Source of the DNA: Paenibacillus urinalis
GTDB lineage: Bacteria; Bacillota; Bacilli; Paenibacillales; Paenibacillaceae
DNA: 64,000 nt
Direction: 5' to 3'
Assembly (NCBI RefSeq): GCF_028747985.1
Contig: NZ_CP118108.1
Span: forward strand, 5,120,001-5,184,000
Shown here piece after piece: positions 1-8,166 of the stretch. The notes below the pieces were generated by a model that was not told where the DNA came from, ran no database searches, and saw nothing but the letters and a program-made list of their open reading frames with translations. Numbering within the stretch: position 1 is the first letter of the stretch; each line of letters begins with the position of its first letter. The position numbers and the translations under genes are program-made.

Positions 1-162
1 CATTTGGACGATATTAAGTCCTTACCGCTGCCCATCCAGACTAAAATCCAGCTCATGCACTACCATGACGGTTATGCGTCACCAGACGCCCGTGAACAAT
101 TCAACAAGGGTGCCTTATCCAAGCTCGTAGAGCCGCTGGAGGTGATCAGACTGCATGAATAA
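1..162 (+). CDS. 3' end of a CDS, possibly an MBL-fold hydrolase
   Basis: The window opens inside a plus-strand reading frame that runs in frame 1 to a TAA at 160-162 (53 residues seen). The tail contains HLDDIKSLPLPIQTKIQLMH, a style seen at the C-terminus of metallo-beta-lactamase-fold hydrolases, where a short Asp-rich helix precedes an LPLPIQ.KI helix. The catalytic HxHxDH part would lie upstream and is not visible, so the family call is a guess from the tail only. The stop overlaps the next gene by 8 bases, so the two are probably co-transcribed. Confidence 0.5.
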   Translation, partial: HLDDIKSLPLPIQTKIQLMHYHDGYASPDAREQFNKGALSKLVEPLEVIRLHE

Positions 163-427
163 CAATGCGGAGGAGCATTCAGTTAATAAGAAGCATACTT
201 CAACAGACCTTTTATCCAGAAACTCATTCTATGTTGTTATGATCGTTATTCTTTTGGTCATTCTCACTGTAGGTATCCTCATGAGCTCTCTTGGAATAAG
301 TATTGAAGTCGTTATTAATGCCGTCATCAGCTGTGTTGAGTGGATGACGAAATTCATCTTGCCCTGGATCTTCCTCTTCTACTTCATCAAGCTCGTCCAC
401 AGCTATACTAGATCGAAGCAGGGTTAA
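155..427 (+). CDS. small two-helix membrane protein
   Basis: 90 residues, function unknown. A hydrophilic N-terminus of about 25 residues is followed by two hydrophobic segments (about residues 26-48 and 55-82), which suggests a small integral membrane protein. The ATG at 155 overlaps the upstream stop by 8 bases and has a GGAGGTGA ribosome-binding site inside the previous gene, so translational coupling is likely. Its 3' end overlaps the convergent helicase gene by about 20 bases. No catalytic motif is visible. Confidence 0.6.
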   Translation: MNNNAEEHSVNKKHTSTDLLSRNSFYVVMIVILLVILTVGILMSSLGISIEVVINAVISCVEWMTKFILPWIFLFYFIKLVHSYTRSKQG

Positions 428-2729
428 CCTGCTTGTACTCCCTCCACTCTTCAGGCAGCAAGGAACGGTAAGGCTCCTGTGCAAAGCGATCATCGATCAG
501 CACGAGCACACCCTCGTCCTCCTCCGTACGGATGAGTCTCCCGCCTGCCTGAAGCACTTTGTTCATTCCCGGAAAAACATAAGCGTAATTAAATCCGTTC
601 CGCCCCGTCTGATTAAAGTAATCCCGCAGCATATTGTTCTCCAGTCCAATCTGAGGCAGGCCTGTACCCACGACGATTACACCGTTCAGCCTGTCACCGG
701 GAAGATCCACCCCTTCGGAGAATACGCCCCCGAGCACCGCAAACCCCAGCCGCGTGCGCTCAGGATTCGGCTGGAAGCCGGATAGGAAGGCATCCCTCTC
801 CTCCTCACTCATGGAAGACTGCTGTATGATGGCATCTACACCCTTGCCTTCATCCTGAGTATAGACTTCATATACTTCCTGCATATAGGAATAAGAAGGG
901 AAAAAGACGAGCAGGTTGGTCCCCGGCCGCTCCTCTGCGACCCGCTGCAACAGTCTTGCGACGGCTCCCTTCGACCTCTCCCGGTCGTTGTATCTGACCG
1001 ACAGCGGTACCAGCCGCACATCAAGCTGTTCCTTGCTGAACGGCGAAGGAATGCTGAGCGTATAATCCTCTTCGCCAGCACCCAGCATATCCCGGTAATA
1101 ATTCATCGGAGACAGTGTGGCAGAGAAATGAATGATAGACCGGTAGCCTTTGCCAGCCTGCCGTAGCAGCTCCGAAGGATCGAGACAATACAGCTTGATT
1201 CGGAAGTCACTGCGGATGATCTCCGCATATGTCAGGTAGTGATCATCGTATAGCTTGGCCATTCGAATAAAGTTCTGGGCCGCAAAATATGTGCCGAGCA
1301 GCTCTTCCTGCGCCTCAAGACTGACCCGGTCTGCAGAAGAGCCGGAGACCAGCTCAATTTCTGCTGTCTCTACGAACTTTTCCAGCCGCTTGATCAGCTC
1401 TTCCGGCAGCTCAGACTGAATGATCCGCCCCTCGCTGTTGCAGTTGTTCTTGACTGCGTACAGGAACGAGTTAACCTCTCCGGCCGTTCGGGATACCCCT
1501 TCATTAGCCGTCTTGTACTCATCCTTGATCCCGAGAAAGACGGATTTGACGAGCTCCGCCGAGAACATATTCCGGCCTCGATCGACCAGATTGTGAGCCT
1601 CATCGACCAGCACAGCCGTCTTCTTCTTCTGATCCTCAAACAATCGCTTCAAGGACACTCGCGGATCAAAAATATAATTATAATCACATACGACCGCATC
1701 CGCCGCGTAAGCAATGTCGAGCGAATACTCGAATGGGCAGACCTGGTGCTTGCGTGCGTACGCTTCAATGACCGGCCTAGTCATGATCGTCTCGTGCTTC
1801 ATAATATCCAGAACTGCCCCGTTGATCCGGTCGTAATATCCTTCGCACATCCTGCACTGCCCGGCATCACATGCTTCCTCTTCCTTGAAGCAGATTTTGT
1901 CCTTGGCGGTGATTGTCACCGAGTTCATATACAGCCCCTGTGCCTGCATTCGCGCAAAGGCTTCCTCCGCCGTTGCCCGGGTCGTTGTCCGCGCCGTCAA
2001 ATAGAAGATTTTGCTGATATGTCCTGCTCCGACTGCCTTGACAGCCGGGAATAAAGTCGACATCGTCTTGCCAATTCCTGTCGGCGCCTTCGCCATCAGC
2101 CCGGCACCCTCGGAGATGGTTTTGAATACGGCACCTGCCAGCTTGCGTTGTCCCGCACGGTAAGAAGGAAAAGGAAAGCCAAGCGCTTCAATGGACGGCT
2201 GGCGCTTCTCTTCATGCTCCCTCAACATCTCCGCATAAGGTGCATAAGCTTCAACAATTTCACGTGCAAAGACCTCAAGCTCTTCTATAGAGTGGGTAAC
2301 CAGCATTCTCTTCTGCTCACCACTGCCTGTCCGTACATAGGTCAGCTGGATCTGCATGCCTGAGAGTCCCTCTGCCTTGGCATACATATATGCATACATT
2401 TTACCCTGTGCCCAGTGAACCGGAAGCCCGTCCCCCAAGTCCTCCAGCGGAGCTGCTGTCGACTTGATCTCATCAATCGTCCATGCCCCGTCCAGCTGAA
2501 TAAGTCCATCGCATCTCCCTTCCACCTTGAATAGAAGATCTCCGCAGGGGATCTCGCCCTTGAGAAACACTTCTTTTTGATCCGTATCTGCATAGGTCTT
2601 TTGAATGCTCTGATGAATCCGGGTCCCTTCGTGCATCGTCGCATTCGTCCGGAATCCCCCCGTAATGCTGCCGCTTCGATATACATACTCCACCAAAGGT
2701 CTGACGGATATTGAAATTTCATATGGCAT
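408..2729 (-). CDS. PD-(D/E)XK nuclease / Rad3-XPD-type helicase fusion
   Basis: About 773 residues. The N-terminal ~180 residues look like a PD-(D/E)XK (Cas4/RecB-like) nuclease: GTRIHQ, then GRCDG, then DEIKST. An XPD/DinG-type superfamily 2 helicase follows, with Walker A APTGIGKT, DEAH box VLVDEAHN and a cysteine cluster (CFKEEEACDAGQCRMC) expected to hold a 4Fe-4S cluster. The C-terminal motor shows GVFSEGVDLPG and a GRLIR-type motif VI. Predicted role is ATP-dependent DNA unwinding with single-strand cleavage in repair. A GTG at 2738 is also possible; ATG 2729 is preferred because GGGTGA lies about 6 bases upstream. It converges on the small membrane protein. Confidence 0.88.
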   Translation of the reverse strand: MPYEISISVRPLVEYVYRSGSITGGFRTNATMHEGTRIHQSIQKTYADTDQKEVFLKGEIPCGDLLFKVEGRCDGLIQLDGAWTIDEIKSTAAPLEDLGDGLPVHWAQGKMYAYMYAKAEGLSGMQIQLTYVRTGSGEQKRMLVTHSIEELEVFAREIVEAYAPYAEMLREHEEKRQPSIEALGFPFPSYRAGQRKLAGAVFKTISEGAGLMAKAPTGIGKTMSTLFPAVKAVGAGHISKIFYLTARTTTRATAEEAFARMQAQGLYMNSVTITAKDKICFKEEEACDAGQCRMCEGYYDRINGAVLDIMKHETIMTRPVIEAYARKHQVCPFEYSLDIAYAADAVVCDYNYIFDPRVSLKRLFEDQKKKTAVLVDEAHNLVDRGRNMFSAELVKSVFLGIKDEYKTANEGVSRTAGEVNSFLYAVKNNCNSEGRIIQSELPEELIKRLEKFVETAEIELVSGSSADRVSLEAQEELLGTYFAAQNFIRMAKLYDDHYLTYAEIIRSDFRIKLYCLDPSELLRQAGKGYRSIIHFSATLSPMNYYRDMLGAGEEDYTLSIPSPFSKEQLDVRLVPLSVRYNDRERSKGAVARLLQRVAEERPGTNLLVFFPSYSYMQEVYEVYTQDEGKGVDAIIQQSSMSEEERDAFLSGFQPNPERTRLGFAVLGGVFSEGVDLPGDRLNGVIVVGTGLPQIGLENNMLRDYFNQTGRNGFNYAYVFPGMNKVLQAGGRLIRTEEDEGVLVLIDDRFAQEPYRSLLPEEWREYKQVNPASI

Positions 2730-2834
2730 GCTTTTCACCCGTTCCTGTTCATTTTCGTCTTCTCACTGTAACAAAATGGAGGTGAAGATACCAGTTCTCT
2801 AAGCGCTTATCGGTGTCCGTAAAAGAACTACAAT

Positions 2835-2883
2835 AACCCCTCTTACGACCACTTGAATGAAAGCAGCCAGAGAGGGGTTTCTA
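2835..2883 (-). terminator. intrinsic terminator after the GDPD gene
   Basis: AACCCCTCT (2835-2843) pairs with AGAGGGGTT (2871-2879). The hairpin lies between the 3' end of the phosphodiesterase gene and the helicase start. The T-run on the minus strand is weak, so termination strength is uncertain. Confidence 0.55.
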
Positions 2884-2916
2884 TGAACAATTCATATGAA
2901 TCTCTTTAAATTCGGT

Positions 2917-3744
2917 TTATTTCTTCGTTTCCTTATAAGGCACGTAATCTGGATAGTCGGTAATAATTCCGTCTACCCCCAGATCAAGCAGATAGTCTGC
3001 TTCCTCACGGCTGCGCAGTGTCCAAGCATAAATCTTCATGCCTCTGGCATGGATTTGACGAACGAGTGAATGCTCTACAGCATAGATATGCGGATTCACA
3101 TACGAAGCATAGGCTCGGTATTCATCCAGCTTGTCGTTATCCAAATCTGCAGGATCCTCGATCAGCACACTGGTCGGAACGGTAGGCAGCATGTCATGGA
3201 ATGTCGCCATGGATTCATGGTTAAAGGACTGAACGATCACCTGCCCGGGCCCCATTTTGTCATATCCGTACTTGATCAAGGAGTCCGCCACTTGTCTCTC
3301 GATGCCGGGATACATCTCGGGTGCCTTCAATTCTATGAGAAACCCGATATTCTTACCTCTGTAATGCGCCAGAACCTCTTCAAAAGTAGGAATCTGCTGG
3401 CTGCTATACTCTCCTCCGAACCAGCTTCCTGCATCCAGGCTTCTCAGCTCCTCCAGCGTATGCATTCTGACTTCTCCCGTCCCGCTTGTCGTCCGATCCA
3501 ATGTGAGATCATGAATGACGACGAGCTCTCCATCCAGGCTCCGCTGCACATCCAGCTCGATCATACTTGACTGCATTCGGTATGCTAATTCAAAAGCAGC
3601 CATCGTATTCTCCGGCGCGTACCCCGCTGCTCCCCGATGAGCAACAACTACCGGATCAGCCGAGTTGGCAGCGGCAATATGATCTGTATCTCCACCAATT
3701 CCGATGATGGAAGCGATAAGCAAAGTTCTCAAGGTTTTGACCAC
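2917..3744 (-). CDS. secreted glycerophosphodiester phosphodiesterase
   Basis: 275 residues. After a hydrophobic signal-like N-terminus (about residues 1-26) come the GDPD signatures HRGAAGYAPENT, ELDVQRS and VIHDLTLDRTT; these carry the catalytic histidines and the metal-binding Glu/Asp. The C-terminus has the typical AWTLRSREEAD and GVDGIITDYPD. It hydrolyses glycerophosphodiesters to glycerol-3-phosphate and an alcohol, probably outside the membrane, from phospholipid or teichoic acid breakdown. The start is a GTG at 3744 with AGGTGA 8 bases upstream. It stands alone, with a terminator downstream. Confidence 0.9.
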   Translation of the reverse strand: MVKTLRTLLIASIIGIGGDTDHIAAANSADPVVVAHRGAAGYAPENTMAAFELAYRMQSSMIELDVQRSLDGELVVIHDLTLDRTTSGTGEVRMHTLEELRSLDAGSWFGGEYSSQQIPTFEEVLAHYRGKNIGFLIELKAPEMYPGIERQVADSLIKYGYDKMGPGQVIVQSFNHESMATFHDMLPTVPTSVLIEDPADLDNDKLDEYRAYASYVNPHIYAVEHSLVRQIHARGMKIYAWTLRSREEADYLLDLGVDGIITDYPDYVPYKETKK

Positions 3745-3972
3745 GCCCGACTCACCTCTCCTTTTTTTACCTCAACATAACAGGAGAATGTAAAGACCTA
3801 TCATCATCTGCTGTATATGAATGTAAAGATTTTGAGTTTACTGTTATATACCCGATTTCAATTCATAATACCCGCAGCGTTATTGTTTCCATTGATCTGT
3901 TTAGTTAATAGAGGAGAGAATGAGTTATGCTATATTGATATTGAACATGTTAAATAACAGGAGGTCTGAGCG

Positions 3973-4380
3973 ATGTATCTATATTTTTTGTCATCACCAA
4001 TATCGGATGCACTTAAGGAGCACCCTTATTTCACACTTCAGAATGATGAAGACACACGTTATGTGATCGAACTGGATGCTATGGTCGACAACGACCCGGC
4101 CATTCCTGCCTATGAAGCGATTGATGCAAGCGGAAGCCTTACGGGGAGTAAGTTCATTGTCATGAACAACATTCCAGTCACAGACGATGGAAGAGAAGCA
4201 TTTGAAGCCAGATTTATGAACCGTGCTCGAAAAGTAGAGGACGAGCCGGGCTTTGCAGGTATTCGCGTGCTTCGCCCACTGAACAGCGATACGTACGTCA
4301 TCCTTACCGCATGGGATTCCAAAGCAAGCTTTGAGGCTTGGCAGCAATCTCAGGCCTTTGCCCATGCGCATCAGCTTGAA
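3973..4380 (+). pseudogene. hmoB: 5' part of an HmoB-type heme monooxygenase gene, interrupted
   Basis: The first ~136 codons encode an antibiotic-biosynthesis-monooxygenase (ABM) fold protein like Bacillus HmoB, a heme-degrading monooxygenase: VMNNIPVT, EDEPGFAGIRVLRPL, TYVILTAWDS, FEAWQQSQAFAHAH. The true gene stops making sense after AHAHQLE (about 4380). The frame then runs through antisense of another gene and closes at 4476. The missing C-terminus, ending ARPSFITTYTVE, lies at 25241-25324. So the gene was split by the ~20.9 kb insertion. The start ATG has a GGAGG site 9 bases upstream. Confidence 0.88.
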
Positions 4381-4501
4381 CAAGGTCACCTACCTTCAGA
4401 TCCGGAATGCGGGATGCTTTCGTTACCAAAAGCTCCGTATCATTCTCGTCTTTACCCTTTACCTCGTGTCCATTGATGCTGGTGATTGTGACAAGCTCCA
4501 T
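4304..4501 (-). CDS. small element protein, C-terminus read into hmoB antisense
   Basis: The frame starts at ATG 4501 with AAAGGAGGAA upstream and encodes a small protein beginning MELVTITSINGHEVKGKDEN. About 40 codons belong to the element. After roughly VGDLVQ (about 4378) the frame crosses the element boundary and reads the antisense of hmoB until a stop at 4304. In the free form of the element the protein would have another C-terminus. It is the gene directly downstream of leader copy A. Function unknown. Confidence 0.5.
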   Translation of the reverse strand: MELVTITSINGHEVKGKDENDTELLVTKASRIPDLKVGDLVQADAHGQRPEIAAKPQSLLWNPMR

Positions 4502-4708
4502 GATGAATAATTCCTCCTTTAATGGGTTGGGTTGTTTAGGCGCTAAAATGCAAAAAGCACCTCACAAACCGACCATCTGTAAGCACACGAATACCGTGTG
4601 AATTTACATTGGTCACCTTGTGAGGTGCATTCTGCGTCAGAAAGCTTTCCTGCGCCTGCGGGAAAGAAGATAACAGGGAATAAAATAAGGTATGAAGTCA
4701 TTATATCA
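4502..4708 (-). promoter_or_regulatory. leader copy A: promoter, 5' hairpin, terminator-like hairpin
   Basis: Minus strand, in order: extended -10 TGATATAAT (4708-4700) and shared CATACCTTAT (4694-4685). Then a 5' hairpin CTTTCC/GGAAAG (4645-4666) with a loop holding AGGCGC, and a long hairpin with outer stem GCACCTCACAA/TTGTGAGGTGC (4557-4628). A T-run follows (4556-4552), then GCGCCTA (4543-4537), complementary to the first loop, then the ribosome-binding site of the gene starting at 4501. The layout resembles a transcription attenuator. The class is not recognised. Confidence 0.72.
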
Positions 4709-4723
4709 TACGATTAACAGTTT

Positions 4724-4767
4724 ACAAAAATAAAAACGGAGCTCCACATTAAAGAGGAACTCCGTTT
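4724..4767 (-). terminator. intrinsic terminator after the 4788-5180 gene
   Basis: AAACGGAGCTCC (4734-4745) pairs with GGAACTCCGTTT (4756-4767). Read on the minus strand it is followed by TTTATTTTT. It separates the ART-like gene pair from leader A. Confidence 0.8.
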
Positions 4768-4787
4768 CGTCGCTATTTAAGTCTGAC

Positions 4788-5180
4788 TCATTTTCGTTTA
4801 TTGGACCCAACCTTGATAACACCCATCCCGTCAGTATTTTTTGGAATGGTTCCCATTTTTACAATCCGGCGACCAGGGGCCGACCGTAAATGTACTCGTA
4901 CCGTCTTCATTTTCTTGGCCCGATCCCGCAGATGCCCGACATAAATTTGATTCGGATCTTGCGGATTATATTTTCGTTTCATTGACCGTTCAAATTCATC
5001 AACTAACGTTGCAAAATCGCTTACGTTTGGCTCAAGTCCAAACAAACGCTTCATGTCCCTGTAGTGACGAAAGAAAACTTCCTTCGCTTCATCACCAGGA
5101 TAACCAATCTTCTGAAGTTCATTAATGACGGCTCCTGCATAGTGTTTATTCATCACTCGCCGGCTTGTCATCTGGGTCAT
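4788..5180 (-). CDS. partner protein of the DUF3990 gene
   Basis: About 130 residues from ATG 5180 (GAGGAG 10 bases upstream); ATG 5153, which overlaps the upstream stop, is an alternative. The visible domain begins near NKHYAGAVINELQKIGYPGD and continues with a helix-rich part that includes VFFRHYRDMKRLFGL and a basic C-terminus. It overlaps the DUF3990 gene, so the two are translated together. DUF3990 proteins are often encoded beside a small helical partner, so this could be an antitoxin or immunity protein. That is inference from position; I do not recognise the family. Confidence 0.6.
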   Translation of the reverse strand: MTQMTSRRVMNKHYAGAVINELQKIGYPGDEAKEVFFRHYRDMKRLFGLEPNVSDFATLVDEFERSMKRKYNPQDPNQIYVGHLRDRAKKMKTVRVHLRSAPGRRIVKMGTIPKNTDGMGVIKVGSNKRK

Positions 5181-5865
5181 AAAATGTCCACTCCTCTCGA
5201 TTAAGAATTCCGGAAAAAAGCTCCACGTTAAACTTATAGTATCCTTCAACCGTTAGCATTTTATTCAAACGCTCATCGAAGAAGACAATTTGATCGCCAA
5301 GCTCGAGCCCGAATAACCTTTTTCCGTTCTCGTCTCGGGTGATCTGATCTGCAAACCAGAGGACATCCTCTGGAATATTTTTAGATCTTCCGGACATCTT
5401 AAATTCAAGTAGGACCGGTCCTGTATCATTGTCAGCCATTGAACCACAGACAATTTGTGGGTGAGGATGTCCGAAATCCTCTAAGCACGTACAATGATCT
5501 AAGGAACTCTCGAGGCGATGGGATAGGAGAAATTTAATCCAGTCCATTCCTTCTCCGCGAAAATCAAGAACCGATATATCGTCATTATAACGATTCGGAT
5601 GCAAACGAATTTTTACAACGGCAGGAATTTCATCCGTATTAATCTCTTCCCCACGTTTAATTTTTTTGGAGAGCTTATTAAAGTGCCACTTCATAGCCTG
5701 ATTGAGATCCAATGTAGTGTAGAAACCTGTACCGAAATCCCGGTCCCGGCTCTTTCTCAGAAATTGAAAATTAATGAGTTGCCGCTTTAAACTGGGTATA
5801 GCTCCCATTGTGGTGCCGTGATAAACCACGTCAGGGAGTCTTAATGAGGTAATGTAATTGGCCAT
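5146..5865 (-). CDS. DUF3990 protein, ADP-ribosyltransferase-like
   Basis: 239 residues from ATG 5865, with GGAGG 6 bases upstream. Features match DUF3990: VYHGTT near residue 15, DFGTGFYTT near 45-53 followed by ALNQAMKW-like sequence, and CGSMADN in the C-terminal half. DUF3990 is related to ADP-ribosyltransferases, where the HGT and GFYTT motifs shape the NAD+ pocket. Such proteins are commonly toxin-like members of accessory gene pairs. The gene lies beside the left end of the composite transposon, and its start region overlaps the 3' part of the small gene that the transposon broke. Activity is inferred, not shown. Confidence 0.7.
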   Translation of the reverse strand: MANYITSLRLPDVVYHGTTMGAIPSLKRQLINFQFLRKSRDRDFGTGFYTTLDLNQAMKWHFNKLSKKIKRGEEINTDEIPAVVKIRLHPNRYNDDISVLDFRGEGMDWIKFLLSHRLESSLDHCTCLEDFGHPHPQIVCGSMADNDTGPVLLEFKMSGRSKNIPEDVLWFADQITRDENGKRLFGLELGDQIVFFDERLNKMLTVEGYYKFNVELFSGILNREEWTFYDPDDKPASDE

Positions 5866-5926
5866 ATAATCCTCCACTGCTATTATAACATAATTGGAAC
5901 AATTCGTCCGTACGTAACCAACTGAC
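5831..5926 (-). pseudogene. 3' part of a small gene cut by the composite transposon
   Basis: Removing the composite transposon and one 9 bp target copy joins this stretch to 16166-16357 in one frame: ...ENAVSW | LRTDELFQLCYNSSGGLYG..., ending at TGA 5831-5833. It overlaps the first codons of the DUF3990 gene. It is only the C-terminal half of the broken gene. The reading is direct; function unknown. Confidence 0.6.
5918..5926. repeat. 9 bp target-site duplication, left copy
   Basis: CCAACTGAC here is repeated exactly at 16157-16165, the outer flank of the second ISLre2 copy. The inner flanks of the two IS copies (7518 onward and up to 14565) do not match each other or this sequence. So the whole IS-cargo-IS unit is bounded by the duplication. 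Confidence 0.88.
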
Positions 5927-7517
5927 GTCAGTGTCAAGCTAGCGTGGGCAGTCATTTAAGATGCCTGGAACGCGAACCCCGAAGGAACCTCTTCCTTGTA
6001 AGCGCTTTGCTTCGTTCTTTCATCAAATACAAGTGATTTGTCAGAATTTTTTGCCGTTATCCGCGAAGTGCTTTGAGTGCCATACCCGTTGTGCTGCTTT
6101 GCTTCGGTCCTTGCAGCATGCGAATCATTCCAGCGATACAACCCTTGACCGGTTGCGTCACGTTCTTTAGCAATTGCCGCATGTTTATCGGCTGCTGCGG
6201 CGTTGCCTGCTTACTCGCTTGTCCTTCAACCGTTCTTACCACCGTGCCCGCTTCTTGAATCCTCATCATCGTCCTCAGCATCGCCCTGACGCCTTGCTCA
6301 CTCCAACTGTACCCGCCACGCTTCGTCCGCCTGGCGAATATACGCATCTGCGATTCCGCGCTTCCCATCGGGCGCATGCCGCTTGTGTCGATCCCCTTCG
6401 CCTGGAGTGTTTTTCGGTAGTCGTCCAAATGCTTCTCGTGCCGCTTCAGAAAGCTTTTATACGGCTTCCAATCCTTCCGCTTCTCTTCCGCTATCTCTTG
6501 CTCCGACACGCCTTCCAAGGCCGCCATAAGCGCGGCTGCGTCCTGTTTGGCCAGCGACCGTCTCACGGTCTCCCATACCTTTGGCAAATGTCCGACAAAC
6601 CGTTTCAAATCACGCGCCACATGAAAGCGATCCAGCATATACAGGCATTGGTGGAAGTAGGATGTACATTCCCCGATCCACGCCGCGCCGTCTCCGTTCA
6701 CCACAAGCCACGTGTTCTCGTCGATTTCGTAACGCTCCACCAGAAAGTCCCCGAACCCTTCCCAGAAGTCGCCGCCGCTCGTATGCAGGTAATGCTGTTT
6801 ATTTTTCAGCTCCACCCGCTTGCCGTTCTTCTCCCAGCCTTCGTGTACGACCGCGATTGCGTTCTCCATCCCGCGCTTCTTGCTCCGCTGCAGCTTCGTG
6901 TATAGCCCATCCACTTCCACGAACAATACTCGCGCTGGGCGTCGCTTCACCTCAGACATCGGCTGTTCCGCACGCTCCATCAGTTTTTCCCTGATCGCTT
7001 GATGGCTTAGCACATTGTATCCCAGCAGCTGCTCCAGCCGCTTAGCGCTGTCCCGGTACGACGGTCCTTGGCTTGCGAATGCGATTGCTGTCTCCTCCAA
7101 ATGCGGACTGACTTTCCCGCGCCCTTCGAATTGCAACAGCTGATCCAGCAGATACACGTGTTTTCCGCTTCTACGATCACAATACAATCTCCGCTTGAAG
7201 CGCACGTTCCCGAACACCGTGTTGACGCTTGTTTCACGCTCGTCCTTTACTCGATAACGCTCTCGGTCCCGTTGCTCCAGGATCTGCTGATCCAGCGCCT
7301 CCAGCACCTGCTTCATCGCACGAGCGAATTCCTCCTGCATTTTCCGGAAAATCCATTGCTCAATCTCTTTCATCGTCGGCATTGTTGTGGTAAAGTGGCT
7401 CACAGGAGCTTCCTCCTTCTTGGTGTGTTGTGCGCAAACATCACTTTACCAAGGGAGAAGCTCTTTTTCTATATCCGCTTTTTCCAATTCCTACACCCAC
7501 GGAGATTTTACACTAAC
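5927..7517 (-). mobile_element. ISLre2-family IS, copy 1 (1591 bp)
   Basis: Comparison with copy 2 at 14566-16156 shows identical sequence beginning GTCAGTGTCAAG and ending CACTAAC. The ends form an imperfect ~22 bp inverted repeat sharing AGTGT and CGTGGG. Length and the 9 bp target duplication fit ISLre2. One transposase gene fills it. Confidence 0.9.
6057..7403 (-). CDS. ISLre2-family (UPF0236-type) transposase
   Basis: 448 residues, full length for the family. The N-terminus (MSHFTTTMPTMKEIEQWIFR) and the segments GNVRFKRRLYCD, VLFVEVDGLYTKLQRSKK, VNGDGAAWIGE and DRFHVARDLKRFVGHLPKVW match ISLre2 transposases. DG in VEVDGLY and GDGAAW are the likely acidic catalytic positions of the DDE-type core. 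The C-terminus RRTKRGGYSWSEQGVRAM is also typical. It is identical to the copy at 14696-16042, so duplication is recent and both are probably active. Confidence 0.92.
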   Translation of the reverse strand: MSHFTTTMPTMKEIEQWIFRKMQEEFARAMKQVLEALDQQILEQRDRERYRVKDERETSVNTVFGNVRFKRRLYCDRRSGKHVYLLDQLLQFEGRGKVSPHLEETAIAFASQGPSYRDSAKRLEQLLGYNVLSHQAIREKLMERAEQPMSEVKRRPARVLFVEVDGLYTKLQRSKKRGMENAIAVVHEGWEKNGKRVELKNKQHYLHTSGGDFWEGFGDFLVERYEIDENTWLVVNGDGAAWIGECTSYFHQCLYMLDRFHVARDLKRFVGHLPKVWETVRRSLAKQDAAALMAALEGVSEQEIAEEKRKDWKPYKSFLKRHEKHLDDYRKTLQAKGIDTSGMRPMGSAESQMRIFARRTKRGGYSWSEQGVRAMLRTMMRIQEAGTVVRTVEGQASKQATPQQPINMRQLLKNVTQPVKGCIAGMIRMLQGPKQSSTTGMALKALRG

Positions 7518-7524
7518 CCCTTGA

Positions 7525-8166
7525 TTAAGAAACCATCATCACCGTACGATCACAAATCGCATCAACGTCCTGGTGGTCGTGACTTACGAACAAACAGGTC
7601 ATCTCCGCTTTTCTCAGGATATCTCTAAGCTCGCTGCGGATAGAGACTTTAAGGTCTGTATCCAGGTTGCTGAACGGTTCATCCATCAGAAGAATGGAAG
7701 GACGCGGGGCAAGAGCCCTTGCCAAGGCTACACGCTGCTGCTGGCCCCCGCTTAATTCGTGGGGATAACGCTTCTCAAAGCCTGATAGCTGCACCAGCTC
7801 CAGCATTTCTGCAAGCCGCTCTGCACGTTCTTTCTTCGACAGACGATGCAGGCCAAATTCGATGTTGCCTGCTACGGTCATATGCGGAAACAATGCATAA
7901 TCCTGAAACACCATGCCGACGCCGCGCTTTTCAGGAGGTATGAAGGAGGTATCGTCCACCACGGTACGCCCGGAAATCGCAATGCTTCCGCCGGTTGGCG
8001 ACTCCAACCCGGCAACAAGCCGCAGCAGCGTACTTTTTCCACTCCCGCTAGGCCCCAAAATCCCGACGATCTCCCCTTTTTCCATATCGAAGGAGAAGCG
8101 GTCAATCACTGGCTTCTGTTTGGAGGAATAGGAAAATGAAAGTTTACCAATATTCACGATCTTCAT
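7525..8166 (-). CDS. iron(III) ABC transporter ATP-binding subunit, short form
   Basis: 213 residues. Walker [10 protein letters not shown] (about 38-46), Q-loop [13 protein letters not shown], signature LSGGQQQR, Walker B ILLMDEP and the switch histidine VSHD are all present. It belongs with FbpC-type importers, which usually reach ~340 residues with a C-terminal TOBE-like part. Here the frame ends in VMMVS and a stop 8 bases from the IS edge, so the regulatory tail was probably cut off by the insertion; a naturally short subunit is possible. The start overlaps the permease stop (ATGA). It would power ferric iron uptake. Confidence 0.85.
   Translation of the reverse strand: MKIVNIGKLSFSYSSKQKPVIDRFSFDMEKGEIVGILGPSGSGKSTLLRLVAGLESPTGGSIAISGRTVVDDTSFIPPEKRGVGMVFQDYALFPHMTVAGNIEFGLHRLSKKERAERLAEMLELVQLSGFEKRYPHELSGGQQQRVALARALAPRPSILLMDEPFSNLDTDLKVSIRSELRDILRKAEMTCLFVSHDHQDVDAICDRTVMMVS

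Noticed and set aside
3070..3570. plus-strand ORF opposite the GDPD gene
   Set aside because: It is the antisense of a clearly recognised gene and has no start site.
6174..6905. long plus-strand ORFs inside the two IS copies
   Set aside because: They are antisense to the transposases and present only because of codon bias; the same holds for 21635-22720 opposite the 434-residue gene.
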